Assembly (NCBI RefSeq): GCF_023168325.1
Contig: NZ_AP025688.1
Coordinates: 4,327,068 to 4,391,067 of the forward strand
Direction: 5' to 3'
Origin: Tsukamurella sp. PLM1
GTDB taxonomy: Bacteria; Actinomycetota; Actinomycetes; Mycobacteriales; Mycobacteriaceae
DNA: 64,000 nucleotides
Below are positions 25,734 to 36,288 of the stretch, one piece after another; within the stretch, counting starts at the first letter, position 1, and the number at the start of each line of letters is the position of its first letter. The notes below the pieces were generated by a model. It was not told the DNA's origin. It searched no databases and worked only from the letters and a program-made list of their open reading frames with translations. The position numbers were made by a program, and so were the translations under genes.

Positions 25734-27368
25734 ATGGTTCCCACCAGTACAGTTGCCGAGTATCTCGACGCCGTCGCCTCCTTCGAACGCGCTGCGGAGC
25801 AGCTGGCTGCCACCAACCCTGTGATGCTCTCCGGCCAGGAAGTACTCGGCTGCCTGCATCGCGTGGAGACCGCCGCCCGCAAGATCCCCGCCGCGCAGCA
25901 CTGGCTCACCGAAGTCTCGATCGAACAGGGCCTGCACAACGAACTCGGTTACACCAGCACCAAAGAACTCCTGGTCGACCAGCTCCGCCTCGCCGGCGGC
26001 GAGGCGGCCGACCGGGTCCGCGGCGCCCGCAACCGCGCACCTCGCCAGGAGCGCGGATCCGCCCCCGGACCGCGTCTTCCGCTGGTCGCAGCCGCACAAC
26101 GCGATGGGCGGATCTCGGAACGGCACGCCATCGCGATCGACAGGGCCGTCGACAAATGCGGCCGCAAGCTTCCCGCGCACCAGCTCGAACCCCTCGAGGA
26201 AATGCTGGTCATCGCAGCCGAATCCGTCACCCCTGACGACATCGCCGCGCTCGGCCGCAAGGCCTACGAGACCATCGACCCCGACGGTGCCGAGCCCTCC
26301 GCTGAGGACATCGCCCGCCAACGCGACCTGCATCTGGGCAAACAGCGCGACGACGACCTCATGAGCACGCTCGAAGGATGCCTGGCCCCCGAAGCCCGCG
26401 CGCTCGTCGACACAGTGATGGACAAGCTCGCCCGCCCCGGAGTGAACAACCCCGCCGACGCCGACAACCCCGTCGACATCGATGACCCCGACGCGATCGC
26501 CAACGCCGCCAAACGCGACAAACGGACCGCCGGGCAACGCCGGCACGACGCGCTCGCCGCCGCGCTCCGCGCCGGCATCGCATCCGGGATCCTCGGCCAA
26601 CACCGCGGCCTACCGTGCATACCGATCATCACCCTCGGCATCGACCAACTCGAATCCCACACCGGCATCGCCACCACCGCCACCGGCGGCAGGCTGCCCG
26701 TGCCCGACGCCCTAGCGATGATGGGCGGCAACCCCAAGTACGTGCTGCTACTCGACCTCGCCGCGCGCCCGCTGTTCCTCGGCCGGGAAAAACGCCTCGC
26801 CACCGCCGATCAGCGGATCGCCCTCTACGGATCCGAGAAGGGCTGCACCGCCCCCGGCTGCGACGCCCCCGCCACCCGCTGCCAAGTGCACCACATCACC
26901 GAATGGGCCGACGGCGGCCGCACCGACATCACGACGCTCACCCTGGCCTGCGACAAGCACCACGGCAAAGTCGTCCCCGGAAAGGATCAGATCCGCCGCG
27001 GCTTCGAAACAGTGGTCCTGCCCGACCATAACCAGTACCCGGGCCGGACGGGATGGCGCCGCACCGCCGACCCCGCAGGCGACTACCGCGTCAACCACAC
27101 CCATCACACGCACGAGCTGTATCAACAGGCCCAAGAGCACCACCGGCAACGGCACCAGGCCTACGCCGACGCCTGGCGCGCCGAGGACGAACGCGCCCTC
27201 TACCGCGACCTCGTCGGCACCATCCACGACGACATCGCGGCGATCCTCGACGGCCCGAACGGACCACCCACCCTCGAAACCCTTCTCTCCGAACACGACG
27301 ACGACAACCACTGGCGCACCGAACCCCCATGGCCGATGGACGCCGCCGGGCACCGCGACGCGGCGTAG
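25734..27368 (+). CDS. DUF222-HNH endonuclease-type protein (544 aa)
   Basis: Starts at the ATG following GGGAAGGAGGCGG. The N-terminal 300 residues are the helical DUF222 domain. Near residues 380-415 an HNH motif is visible: CTAPGCDAPATRCQVHHITE, then WADGGRTDI, then LACDKHHGKV. The C-terminal 120 residues are charged and disordered. Such proteins are multicopy in mycobacteria and relatives (the 13E12 repeat family) and may be mobile nicking enzymes. Function is unproven. The gene ends 11 bp from the convergent gene at 27380. A slight rise in A-ending and rare codons relative to neighbours would fit acquisition but is not decisive. Confidence 0.85.
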   Translation: MVPTSTVAEYLDAVASFERAAEQLAATNPVMLSGQEVLGCLHRVETAARKIPAAQHWLTEVSIEQGLHNELGYTSTKELLVDQLRLAGGEAADRVRGARNRAPRQERGSAPGPRLPLVAAAQRDGRISERHAIAIDRAVDKCGRKLPAHQLEPLEEMLVIAAESVTPDDIAALGRKAYETIDPDGAEPSAEDIARQRDLHLGKQRDDDLMSTLEGCLAPEARALVDTVMDKLARPGVNNPADADNPVDIDDPDAIANAAKRDKRTAGQRRHDALAAALRAGIASGILGQHRGLPCIPIITLGIDQLESHTGIATTATGGRLPVPDALAMMGGNPKYVLLLDLAARPLFLGREKRLATADQRIALYGSEKGCTAPGCDAPATRCQVHHITEWADGGRTDITTLTLACDKHHGKVVPGKDQIRRGFETVVLPDHNQYPGRTGWRRTADPAGDYRVNHTHHTHELYQQAQEHHRQRHQAYADAWRAEDERALYRDLVGTIHDDIAAILDGPNGPPTLETLLSEHDDDNHWRTEPPWPMDAAGHRDAA

Positions 27369-27379
27369 CCACGAAAGCG

Positions 27380-28017
27380 CTACGCCTGCACACCCAGGTT
27401 GCGCGCCAGTCGGTCCCGGCCGGGTCCGCTCAGTTCGTCGAGGACGACGGTGCGCCCGCCCATCGCCAGCAGGATCGCCTCCGCGGTACCGCGCACCTCG
27501 GGACCGCGGCCGAACGACCAGCCGATGTCGTCGGCGACGAGGCGCACCCCCTGCCCCGGATCGCTCCGCGCACGGGTGGAGCCCAGAGGGCGAAGTTCAG
27601 TGCCGGCCGGATGCGGTCCGCAGGGATCGCGCGCGGCAGACCCAGCGGCCGGCGGATGTCCTGCTGGTGGATCATGCCGTCCAACAGCGAGATCCGGCAG
27701 CCGAAACCGGAGGTGAGCCCCGTGGGACGGACGTGCTCGCGCAGGGCGGCGACCACGTCCCCCGTGGTCATCGCCCACAACTCCGCGAGCCGCACGTCGT
27801 TCGAGGAACTGCCCGGGTTCGCCCGGCCGGACACCATGCGCTGCAGCGTCTCCCGCCCGGACAGGAGGTCGTAGCCGATGTGGTGCAGCACCACGTCCCG
27901 GACGCTCCACCCGTCGCACAGGCTCTCCGCGCTCCACTGCTCGCCGGTGAATCCCTCCACCAGCTCGAGCAGGCTCCGCCGCTCCTCGGTCGCCAGACCC
28001 GCCACCGATCCGATCAC
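27380..28017 (-). CDS. Maleylpyruvate isomerase-like mycothiol-dependent (DinB-fold) protein (apparent frameshift)
   Basis: GTG start after GGGAGGAGG. It begins MIGSVAGLATEERRSLLELV and contains ESLCDGWSVRDVVLHHIGYD and SLLDGMIHQQDIRRPLGLPR, the three-histidine metal site of the DinB/MDMPI fold used by mycothiol-dependent enzymes. The frame changes at the CCC run 27583-27585. One extra base gives FALWGSTRARSDPGQGVRL, and the second part ends LSGPGRDRLARNLGVQA. It lies 18 bp downstream of leuS in the same direction. Mycobacterium tuberculosis has a related gene in its leuS neighbourhood. Confidence 0.8.
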
Positions 28018-28035
28018 GCTCGGGCCTCCTCCCTA

Positions 28036-30893
28036 CTAGGGAACGATGTTGACGAGCTTGCCGGACACGACGATCACCTTGCGGGGAGCACCGTCGAGTA
28101 GTTCGGCGATCTTCGGGTCGGCGAGGGCGGCGGACTCGAGGGCCTCGTCGGACGCGTCGGCGCCGACGGTGATGCGCGAGCGCACCTTGCCCTTCACCTG
28201 CACCGGGATCTCGACGGTGTCCTGCACCAACCACTGCCCCTCGGCTACCGGGAACGGCCCGTGCGCCAGGGACTCGGTGTGCCCCAGACGATTCCACAGC
28301 TCCTCCGCGATGTGCGGGGCGACGGGCGCCAGCATCAGCGCGAGCGGCTCGGCCAGCGCGCGGGGCGCGCCACCGGGGTACTCCTTCGTGAGGTGGTTCG
28401 TGAGCTCGATCAGCTTGGCGATCGCGGTATTGTCGCGCATCTCCGCGTAATCCTCGCGGACACCCGCGATCGTCTTGTGCAGCAGGCGCAGCGAGTCGTC
28501 GGACGGCGTCTCGTCGGTGACGCGCACGGCGCCGGTCTCCTCGTCGACCACCGCGCGCCAGGCGCGCTGCAGGAATCGCTGCGCACCGACCACGTCCTTC
28601 GTGGCCCACGCCCGGTCCTGATCCAGTGGGCCCATGGACATCTCGTAGACGCGCAGGGTGTCGGCGCCGTAGTCGCGCGCGATGTCGTCGGGCGCGACCG
28701 AGTTCTTCAGCGACTTGCCCATCTTGCCGTACTCGCGGTTGACCTCCTGATCGCCCAGGAAGTACTTGCCGTCCCGCTCCACGACCTCGTCGGCGGGCAC
28801 GTACACACCGCGCGAGTCGGTGTAGGCGTAGGCCTGGATCATGCCCTGGTTGAACAGCTTCCGGTACGGCTCGCGGGAGGTCACGTACCCCAGGTCGAAC
28901 AGCACCTTGTGCCAGAACCGCGCGTACAGCAGGTGCAGCACCGCGTGCTCCACGCCGCCCACGTACAGGTCCACGCCGCCTGGATCCTTCGGCCCGTTCA
29001 CCTCGGGCCGCGGCCCCATCCAGTAGGCCTCGTTCTCCTTGGCGCAGAACGCCTCCGCGTTCGTCGGGTCCACGTACCGCAGCTGGTACCAGGAGCTGCC
29101 GGCCCACTGCGGCATCACGTTCGCGTCGCGCGTGTAATCCTTGAGACCGTCGCCCAGGTCCAGTTCGACGTGCAGCCAGTCGGCCGCCTTCGCCAGCGGG
29201 GAGAAGGCTCCGAATCCGCGTCCTCGGGGTCGAACGCCACGGGCGCGTAGTCCTCGACCTCCGGAAGCAGCACCGCCAGATCGGATTCGGGCAGGGCGTG
29301 GGGCGCACCGTCGGCATCGAAGACGATGGGGAAGGGCTCGCCCCAGTACCGCTGGCGCGCGAACAGCCAGTCGCGCAGCTTGTACTGCACCGTGCCGCGT
29401 CCGGCGCCCGTCTTCTCCAGGTACGCGATCACCGCGGCCTTGGCCTCGGCGACGCCCAGGCCGTTGATGTCGAGATCGGCATTGGCGGAGTTCACCACGG
29501 GACCGTCACCGGTGTACGCCGCCTCGGCGACGCCGGCCTCGCTGCCGATCACCTCGACGATCGGCAGACCGAACTTCGTGGCGAACTCGTGGTCGCGCAC
29601 GTCGTGGCCCGGGACGGCCATGATGGCGCCGGTGCCGTACCCCATGAGCACGTAATCGCCGATGAATACGGGGATCTCGGCACCGCTCAGCGGATTCACC
29701 GCGAACGTGCCGGTGAAGACGCCCGTCTTCTCCTTGCCCTCCTGGCGCTCCAGATCGGACTTGGCGGCGATCGAGCGGCGGTACGCGGCGACGGCCGCGG
29801 CGGGGGAGTCGGCGCCGTCCGTCCAGCGTTCGTCCACCCCCGCGCGCCAGGCGTCGGCGGTGAGCTCGTCCACCAGCGGGTGCTCCGGCGAGAGGACCAT
29901 GTACGTCGCGCCGAACAGGGTGTCGGGCCGGGTGGTGAACACCTCGATCGGATCCACCTCGACGCCCGCCGGAGCGAAACTGACACGCGCGCCGCGGCTG
30001 CGGCCGATCCAGTTGCGCTGCATGGACTTGACCTTCTCCGGCCAGTCCAGCACGTCCAGGTCGTCGATGAGACGATCGGAGTACGCGGTGATCCGCATCA
30101 TCCACTGCCGCAGCTGCTTGCGGTACACGGGGAAGTTGCCGCGCTCGCTGCGGCCGTCGGCGGTGACCTCCTCGTTCGCCAGCACGGTGCCCAGCCCGGG
30201 GCACCAGTTGACCAGCGAGTTGCTCTCGTACACCAGCCGGTACCCGTCGAGCACGGCGCCGCGCTCGCGCACCGTCAGGCCCGACCACTCGCGGCCGTCG
30301 TCGAGAACGCGCGCACCGGAGGCGAACTCGGCCTCCAGCTCCGTGATGGGCCGGGCCCGGTCCTGGGCTGCGTCGTACCAGGAGTTGTAGATCTGCAGGA
30401 AGATCCACTGCGTCCAGTGGTAGAACTCCGGGTCGGTCGTGGAGACGCGCCGGCGCTCGTCGTGGGCCAGTCCCAGCGAGCCGATCTGCTCCAGGTACCG
30501 CGCGATGTTCTTCTCCGTGGTCACGCGCGGATGCGTGCCCGTCTGCACCGCGTACTGCTCGGCCGGCAGGCCGAACGCGTCGAAGCCCATCGTGTGCAGC
30601 ACGTTGGCGCCGTTCATCCGGTGGTAGCGACCGAACACGTCCGTCGCGATGAAGCCCGGGGTGCCCCACGTGCAGGCCCGCGCCCGACGGGTACGGGAAC
30701 ATGTCGAGGATGAACAGCTTCTCGGCGGGCAGGGTGCCCTCGGCCGCGGCCAGCGGCCCGACGGGGTTCGGCGCGTGGAACACGCCGCCCGCGCGCCACT
30801 GCTCACGCCACCGCTGCTCGATGGCGCCCGCGAGCGCCGCCGTGTAGCGGTGGGCGGGGTCGTCGAGGCGGCCTGGTCAACGTTCTGGGTCAC
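28036..30893 (-). CDS. leuS: Leucine-tRNA ligase (three apparent frameshifts)
   Basis: Charges tRNA-Leu in the cytoplasm. The HIGH motif appears as [14 protein letters not shown], the editing domain as [16 protein letters not shown], and the KMSKS motif as [12 protein letters not shown]. The GTG start gives VTQNVDQAA. Three frame changes interrupt it: near 30867 (one base), near 30657 where two bases of a GHPLG codon set seem to be missing, and in the GGGG run at 29198-29201. With these restored the protein is about 952 residues, normal for the family. As the gene is essential and there is no second copy in view, the breaks are almost surely sequence errors. Confidence 0.95.
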
Positions 30894-31071
30894 CCCACCA
30901 GCCTAAATCCCGGCAGGTCGCCCGGCCCGGCCACCCCGGCCGGTTCCGCGGGCCGCCGCACCACCGAGTCGCGCTCGGCGAGGCCCGCGAAGACGAGAAC
31001 GCCGATCCCCCTCGTGTCGCATGCCATCGACCGAGCGGGCGCCGATTTGCCCCGGTACCTAGACTGAACGA

Positions 31072-31560
31072 GTGCTCGTCCTGGTTCTGATCCTCGCCGT
31101 GGCCGCCGTGGCGGCCGTCCTCGTGGGCGCCGCCGGCCTCGCCGGGCGCCTGCCCGACACCGGTTTCGTGGGGGTCCGCACCGAGCAGACCCTGTCGGAT
31201 CCGCTGCTCTGGCGCACCGCGAACCGGGTCGCCGGGCCGGGCATCGTCGCCTCGGGCGTGATCTTCGGCGGCGGAGCGCTCGTCGCCCTCGCCATGGATG
31301 CGCCGTGGTCCTACGTCGCCGTCACGGTCGCGGTGGTGGCGGGCCTGTTCCTCGCCGGCTTCGGCGCACTGCAGGGCGCTCGGGCCGCGTCGATCCAGGC
31401 CCGGCTGCAGATGCCCGACGCCACGTGTTGCAGCGCCGATGACTCGGCGGAGGCGGGCGGGGCACCGTCGGGCGACCCGGCCGAGGATTGCGGCGTCGCC
31501 GGGGGCTGCGGCGCCTGTGCGCTCAAGGGTATGTGCGACCACGAGGCGCGCCCCGCCTAG
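31072..31560 (+). CDS. SdpI family membrane protein with Cys-rich tail (162 aa)
   Basis: Starts at GTG directly behind a TAGACT -10-like element at 31060-31065, so the mRNA may be leaderless. Three hydrophobic segments are visible (1-22, about 61-78, 81-100). The SdpI-type motif GFVGVRTEQTLSDPLLWRTANR lies between the first two, as in bacterial SdpI/YhfC-like immunity proteins. The tail is unusual: CC at residues 119-120, then C at 140, then GCGAC and MC, six or seven cysteines in all, which could bind metal. It is 5 bp upstream of the symporter gene and probably cotranscribed. Confidence 0.8.
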   Translation: MLVLVLILAVAAVAAVLVGAAGLAGRLPDTGFVGVRTEQTLSDPLLWRTANRVAGPGIVASGVIFGGGALVALAMDAPWSYVAVTVAVVAGLFLAGFGALQGARAASIQARLQMPDATCCSADDSAEAGGAPSGDPAEDCGVAGGCGACALKGMCDHEARPA

Positions 31561-31565
31561 CGCCG

Positions 31566-32554
31566 ATGCGGAAACTCCTCGACAAGCTCTCCATCGACGG
31601 CTTCATCCTCGCGATCTTCGCCGCCGTCGGCGTGGCGGCGCTGCTTCCGGCGCAGGGCCGCGCGGTCCCCGTGGTCGACGGTGCCGTCACCGTCGCGATC
31701 GCGGTCCTGTTCTTCCTGTACGGCGCGCGCATCCACCCCCGCGAGGCACTGGCCGGCCTCAAGCACTGGCGCCTGCACGTGGTGATCCTGACCTTCACGT
31801 TCGTGGTGTTCCCCGTGATCGGGGTGTTGTTGCGGTTCCTGCCGGAGGTGCTACTGCGGCCCGAGCTGTACGCGGGCCTGTTGTTCCTGACACTGCTGCC
31901 GTCCACCGTCCAGTCGTCGATCGCGTTCACCTCGATCGCGGGCGGCAACGTGCCGGGGGCGATCGTCAGCGCGTCGGTGTCCAACCTGCTCGGTGTGTTC
32001 ATCACACCCCTGCTGGTACTGGCGCTCATGGCCACCACGGGGGAGGTGCAGTTCCACAGCAGCTCGATCGTGGACCTGTGCCTGCAGCTGCTGCTGCCGT
32101 TCCTCCTCGGGCAGCTCGCCCGACCCTGGTCGCCGAGTTCGTCACGAAGCACGCCGCGGCGCTGAAGTACGTGGACCGCGGGTCGATCGTGCTGGTGGTC
32201 TACGCGGCCTTCTCCGCCGGCATGCGCGAGCACATCTGGAGCCAGGTCTCCTGGGAGGGCGTGGTCCAGCTGATCGTGCTCTCGGTGGTGCTGGTGATCT
32301 TCATGCTCTGGCTCACCCGGTTCACCGCGGAGCAGTTCGGGTTCGACCGCGGCGACATGCTGGCCGTCCAGTTCTGCGGGACCAAGAAGTCCATGGCCAC
32401 AGGCCTGCCGATGGCCGCGGTGCTCTTCGCCGGCCAGCCCGTGGGACTGCTGGTGCTGCCGTTGATGATCTTCCATCAAATCCAGCTGATGATGTGCGCG
32501 TGGCTCGCCGCCCGCTACGGCCGCGAGCTCGAGCCGGACACGGTCGCTGCCTAG
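31566..32554 (+). CDS. Bile acid:sodium symporter family transporter (apparent frameshift)
   Basis: A membrane protein of the BASS/SBF-like family with about ten helices. Key parts are FFLYGARIHPREALAGLKHW, TLLPSTVQSSIAFTSIAGGN (sodium-site region) and, in the second half, VQFCGTKKSMATGLPMAAVLF. The frame changes in the CCC run at 32124-32126. One extra C gives QLARPLVAEFVTKHAAALKY. Actinobacterial members import organic anions; the substrate is not known. It is 5 bp behind the SdpI gene and ends at a strong hairpin shared with the convergent FecB-type gene. Confidence 0.88.
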
Positions 32555-32560
32555 TTCGCT

Positions 32561-32631
32561 TCACGATGTGGGTGCCGGTGCCTCGGAGGTTCTCCTGCGC
32601 ACGTCCGAGGCCCGGAAACCCGACATCGTGA
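32561..32631. terminator. Extended two-stem hairpin between convergent genes
   Basis: Outer arms TCACGATGTGGGT (32561-32573) and ACCCGACATCGTGA (32618-32631) pair with one bulge. Inner arms GCCTCGGA (32580-32587) and TCCGAGGC (32604-32611) pair perfectly. It fills the 84-bp gap between the symporter and the FecB-type gene and probably terminates both. Confidence 0.75.
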
Positions 32632-32638
32632 GCGATCG

Positions 32639-33637
32639 TCAGGCGACGGGGGCCTGCTGCGCGACCTTCGCCAGCAGCGGCTCGATCTTGGTCAGGATCC
32701 AGGCCCGGCTCAGCGAGGTGGGCTGGTTCATCGACACGATCGTGTGCAGGTCCGAGACCAGCGTGGTGCCGTTCGCCACCTGCGGCAGGCCGGAGTACCC
32801 GGGTAGGCGCGCCAGGTCCGCCTCGGTCGCGCCGTTCGGGTAGATCGCCATGAAGTTGGCCCCGATCGTGGGCAACTGCTCCAGCGACACCGGCGTGCGG
32901 CCGCCCTGCAGGTCCGGGTTCTTGGAGAACACCGGGTTCTCGCGGACCGACCTCGGCAGGGCCATGCCGAGCTCGGCGAAGAACGTGTTGGTGGCGTCGG
33001 CGGGCTGCGCCACCAGGTTGAACGTGCTCGACGCGGCGATGTACTGCGCCACGACGGCCGACTTGCCCTCCAGGCCGGGGTTGCGCTTGCGGACCGCCTG
33101 GACGTTCGCCTTGTCGTCGGCGAGCACCTTCGCGGCCTCGGCCTCCTTGCCCAGGATCCTGCCGAGCGCCTCGAGCTGGGTATCCCACGCCGACGAGGTG
33201 CCGTCCTTCTCGATGCCGCCCAGCACCTTGGACACCGGGGTCAGACTGTCGTAGTTCGCGCCCACGACGAAGCTGTCTCCCACGAACAGCTCCGGCCGGT
33301 ACTTCGCGACCTCCTCGACGGGGATCGTCCTCTTGTCGGGCATCTTGATGATCGGGACACCGTCGAGCTTGTTGCCGTGCCAGGGCGCCGGGAGTGAGAC
33401 CTGGCCCTCGACCACCGCGACCGGCTTGATCCCGAGCGCCAACAGGTTGTCGATCCCGTAGCCGTTGGCGACGATCCGGGTGGGGCCGACGGGGAACTCG
33501 GTCACCCCCTTCACCTGCGTGATCGTGACCGTCTTGGAGGCGGCAGCGGCGCCGTCGGAACTCGCGTCCCCGCACGCCGACACCACGAACCCGACGACAG
33601 AGACGGCGGCGATCACGCCGACCTTGAACCGCTTCAT
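32639..33637 (-). CDS. Iron-siderophore ABC transporter substrate-binding lipoprotein (FecB-like, 332 aa)
   Basis: The ATG at 33637 is preferred over the TTG one codon earlier because AGGAGG lies four bases upstream of it. The signal peptide KRFKVGVIAAVSVVGFVVSAC ends in a lipobox cysteine. The mature part is a periplasmic-binding-protein type 2 fold for siderophores: VTEFPVGPTRIVANGYGIDN, RPELFVGDSFVVG, and a long connecting helix. The iron-regulator box at 33658-33676 sits directly upstream, supporting iron uptake. No permease or ATPase genes are adjacent, so it must partner with transporters elsewhere. Confidence 0.88.
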   Translation of the reverse strand: MKRFKVGVIAAVSVVGFVVSACGDASSDGAAAASKTVTITQVKGVTEFPVGPTRIVANGYGIDNLLALGIKPVAVVEGQVSLPAPWHGNKLDGVPIIKMPDKRTIPVEEVAKYRPELFVGDSFVVGANYDSLTPVSKVLGGIEKDGTSSAWDTQLEALGRILGKEAEAAKVLADDKANVQAVRKRNPGLEGKSAVVAQYIAASSTFNLVAQPADATNTFFAELGMALPRSVRENPVFSKNPDLQGGRTPVSLEQLPTIGANFMAIYPNGATEADLARLPGYSGLPQVANGTTLVSDLHTIVSMNQPTSLSRAWILTKIEPLLAKVAQQAPVA

Positions 33638-33657
33638 CAAGCCTCCTCAGACACCAA

Positions 33658-33676
33658 GAAGGCTAGACTAACCTAA
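33658..33676 (-). promoter_or_regulatory. DtxR/IdeR iron box upstream of the FecB-type gene
   Basis: Read on the minus strand the 19-mer is TTAGGTTAGTCTAGCCTTC. The DtxR/IdeR consensus is TTAGGTTAGGCTAACCTAA; 15 of 19 bases agree, including the full left half. It lies 21 bases before the start codon, overlapping the probable -10 region, a typical place for repression when iron is plentiful. Confidence 0.8.
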
Positions 33677-33680
33677 GACG

Positions 33681-34321
33681 TCAGTTGACCGAAACGTCCA
33701 CCGGATGGGTGGCCAACAGCGAGGTGGGGAAGCCCTGGCGGCGCAGTACCTTGCCCCACAGGTCCACCCGAGGCGGCACCAGCACGTCGGTGTGCAGCGA
33801 GCCGCACGGGATCCAGTCGTCGCGCTCGAGCTCCTCGTCGAGTTGGCCCATGCCCCAGCCGCTGTACCCGGCGAACACCCGCACACCGTCGAGCAACTCG
33901 TCCATCATCTCGACGTCGGAGTCGAGGTCGACGAGGACGACCCGGCCGGACACCTGCTGGAGGCCGCGAATGCCGTTCACGTCCACGCCCGCCTTGACCA
34001 CGCCCAGGCAGAGCGCCGCGGTCTGGTTCACCGGACCCCCGACGAAAACCGCCTTCGGTTTGGCCGCCAGGTCGTGCCAGCGGGGAGTACCCCGTGCACC
34101 GCCGACTCGCTGGGGCGGTTGAGCACCACGCCGAGGCTTCCCGACTCGTTGTGCTCGATCATGAAGATCACGGTGCGGGAGAACGTGGGCTCGATCAGCT
34201 CGGGGGACGCCACGAGCAACGTGCCGGAAGACACCTCGGGACCCGCGTCGTCGGACGCGCCCGAACTCGCACCCGAGGACGCGTCCCGGGACGAGGATTC
34301 GTTGGAGCGATCGGGACCCAC
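33681..34321 (-). CDS. YqgE/AlgH family protein (apparent frameshift)
   Basis: After a Ser/Asp-rich N-terminus, family homology begins at GTLLVASPELIEPTFSRTVI and continues with MIEHNESGSLGVVLNRPSE. The frame changes in the GGGG run at 34082-34085. One extra base gives HGVLPRWHDLAAKPKAVFVG followed by GPVNQTAALCLGVVKAG. The C-terminal YSGWGMGQLDEELERDDWI is diagnostic. Function is unknown; the family was once linked to alginate regulation. The GTG start is uncertain because its ribosome site is very close. It lies within the leuS-neighbourhood genes, as in M. tuberculosis. Confidence 0.88.
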
Positions 34322-34395
34322 GCCTCCATCATGACACGCATTCGGCCGCCGGCGTCCGCCAACGTGGCGGGCGCCGCATCGTTAGGCTGTCAGGC

Positions 34396-35722
34396 GTGAC
34401 ATCCAGCGGCACGGAAGCGCCTGCGGCCGCGCCGAAACCCGCGTGGCGGACCTTCCGCGACCTGCCGGACCTGCTGCGCCTGCTCGGCGTCCGGCTGCTC
34501 AGCCAATACGCGGAGGGTCTGTTCCAGGCCGCGCTGGGCACCGCGATCGTGTTCAACCCGCAGCGCGAGGCCTCACCCGTCGACATCGCCGCCGGGCTTG
34601 CGGTGCTCCTGCTCCCGTACTCGGCGATCGGCCCGTTCGCGGGCGCGTTGCTCGACCGGTGGGACCGGCGGCGGGTGTTCATCGTCGCCAACCTGGTCCG
34701 GACGCTGCTCATCCTCGGATGCGCGGCCGTGCTGGCCGCCGGAGCGGGAGACCGCGATCTTCGTGGTCGCACTGGCGGTGGGCGGCGCAGGCCGGTTCGT
34801 GGCGTCCGGGCTGTCGGCGGCGCTGCCGCACGTCGTCGACCGGCCGCAGCTCGTCGCGATGAACTCCGTCACCACCACGCTCGGCGCCGGGGCCACGGCC
34901 GTCGGCGCGAGCACCGCGGTCGGCCTGCGGATGTTGTTCGGCTCCGACGACGCCGGCAGCGGGGCGGTCCTCGCGACTGCGGCGCTGGCCGCGCTGGCCG
35001 GCGCGGCCCTCGCCACCCGGTTCCCGCCCGGCGTCCTCGGGCCGGACCACGACGTGTCCGGTAGGCACGAGAGGCCGTCGCCGGCGATCAGCGACGTCGC
35101 CGCCGGGCTCGCCCACGGCGCACTCGCGGCCTGGCGCGCCCCGTCGGTGGCCGCCGCGCTCACCGGCATGGGCGCGCATCGCATCGTGTTCGGCTTCAAC
35201 ACCTTGATGCTGCTCCTGCTCACTCGGCACCACTTCACCGACGGCACGCTGGGGCTCGCCGGCTTCGGCTCCGTGGCGGGCGCGACGGCCGTGGGCATGT
35301 TCGTGGCCGCAGTGGTGACCCCGTTCGCGGTGGCGCGGACCGGCCGGCGCAACACCGTGGTCGGCGCGCTCGTGGTCGCCGCGTGCACACAGCTCGCCGT
35401 GCTCGTCATGAACTTCCCGGTCCTCGTCGCGGCGGCCGCGGTCCTGGGCCTGGCCGGGCAGGTGGTCAAACTCTCCGGCGACGCCGCGATGCAGATGGAC
35501 GTTCCCGACGAGCGTCGCGGTCAGGTGTTCGCCTTCCAGGACGCGCTGTTCAACGTGAGCTTCGTGGGCGCGGTCGCGTTCGCCGCCGCCGTCGTCCCGT
35601 TCGACGGTGCTTCCCGCCCTCTCGCCGCCTCCGGCGCGGTCCTCTACGCGATGTCCGTCGTCGCGGTGCTCGCGCTGTACCGGCGCACGGGATCCCCGCG
35701 CCCCGCCCACGCGTCCCCGTGA
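34396..35722 (+). CDS. MFS transporter (apparent frameshift)
   Basis: A major facilitator protein of the macrolide-efflux-like subgroup. It starts at GTG giving MTSSGTEAPAAAPKPAWRTF, with DLPDLLRLLGVRLLSQYAEG before helix 1 and YSAIGPFAGALLDRWDRRRV as the loop 2-3 motif. The frame changes near 34741. One extra G gives AAGERETAIFVVALAVGG. The second half contains GMGAHRIVFGFNTLMLLLL and PDERRGQVFAFQDALFN. It is divergent from yqgE and ends 11 bp before the SigM-type promoter of the next gene. The same gene neighbour exists beside yqgE in mycobacteria. Confidence 0.87.
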
Positions 35723-35732
35723 CGGGCGCGTC

Positions 35733-35760
35733 GGGAACCGTGGCGCGCGCTGGTGCGTCC
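35733..35760 (+). promoter_or_regulatory. SigM-type ECF promoter before the Asp-rich gene
   Basis: GGGAAC at 35733-35738 and CGTCC at 35756-35760, 17 bp apart. The -10 flank CTGGTGCGTCCAATTGAT is identical to that of the promoter at 50913-50940, next to the sigM and anti-sigma genes. Mycobacterial SigM promoters have a GGAAC-type -35 and a CGTC-type -10. The start codon follows seven bases after the -10, so the transcript would be leaderless. Confidence 0.75.
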
Positions 35761-35767
35761 AATTGAT

Positions 35768-36288
35768 ATGGGGGAGGACATGCAGGCGGTCGAGTACTGG
35801 TTCGGTGACGGGGACGGCCACGTCACCCGCTGGACGTCACCCTCGGTGCAGGGCTCGGTCCTGCTCGACTTCGACGGGGACGGCCGCGCCGACGACGCGA
35901 TGATCGACCTGGACCACGACGGACGGGCCGACATCGCGGCGCTCGACCTGGATGACGACGGCACCGCCGAGACCCGGCGCCGCGACGACGGCAGCGGGCT
36001 GTGGTCACTGCCCGATCCGGATCCCGCACCCACCGAGGCGGGCGCACCGTCGGCCTGCCCGCTGCCACGGGACGCGCCACCCGCGACCAGCGCACCGTCG
36101 GCGCCCGGGACCAGACCGGCCGCGCCGAGCCAGGATTCCCGGGTCACGGCGGTGCCGGCGGAGCCCGGCCAACCGCCCCGGCAGGCGGTCATCGATACCG
36201 ATGCCGACGGTGCGCCCGACGTCCTGCTGTTCGACACCGACGGTGACGGCACCGCCGACGGCGCGGTGAAGCCCCCGGCGTCGCGCGC

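Noticed and set aside
34381..34396. TTAGGCTGT before the MFS gene at 34396 as a second iron box
   Set aside because: Only the left half resembles the DtxR/IdeR consensus; the right half does not match.
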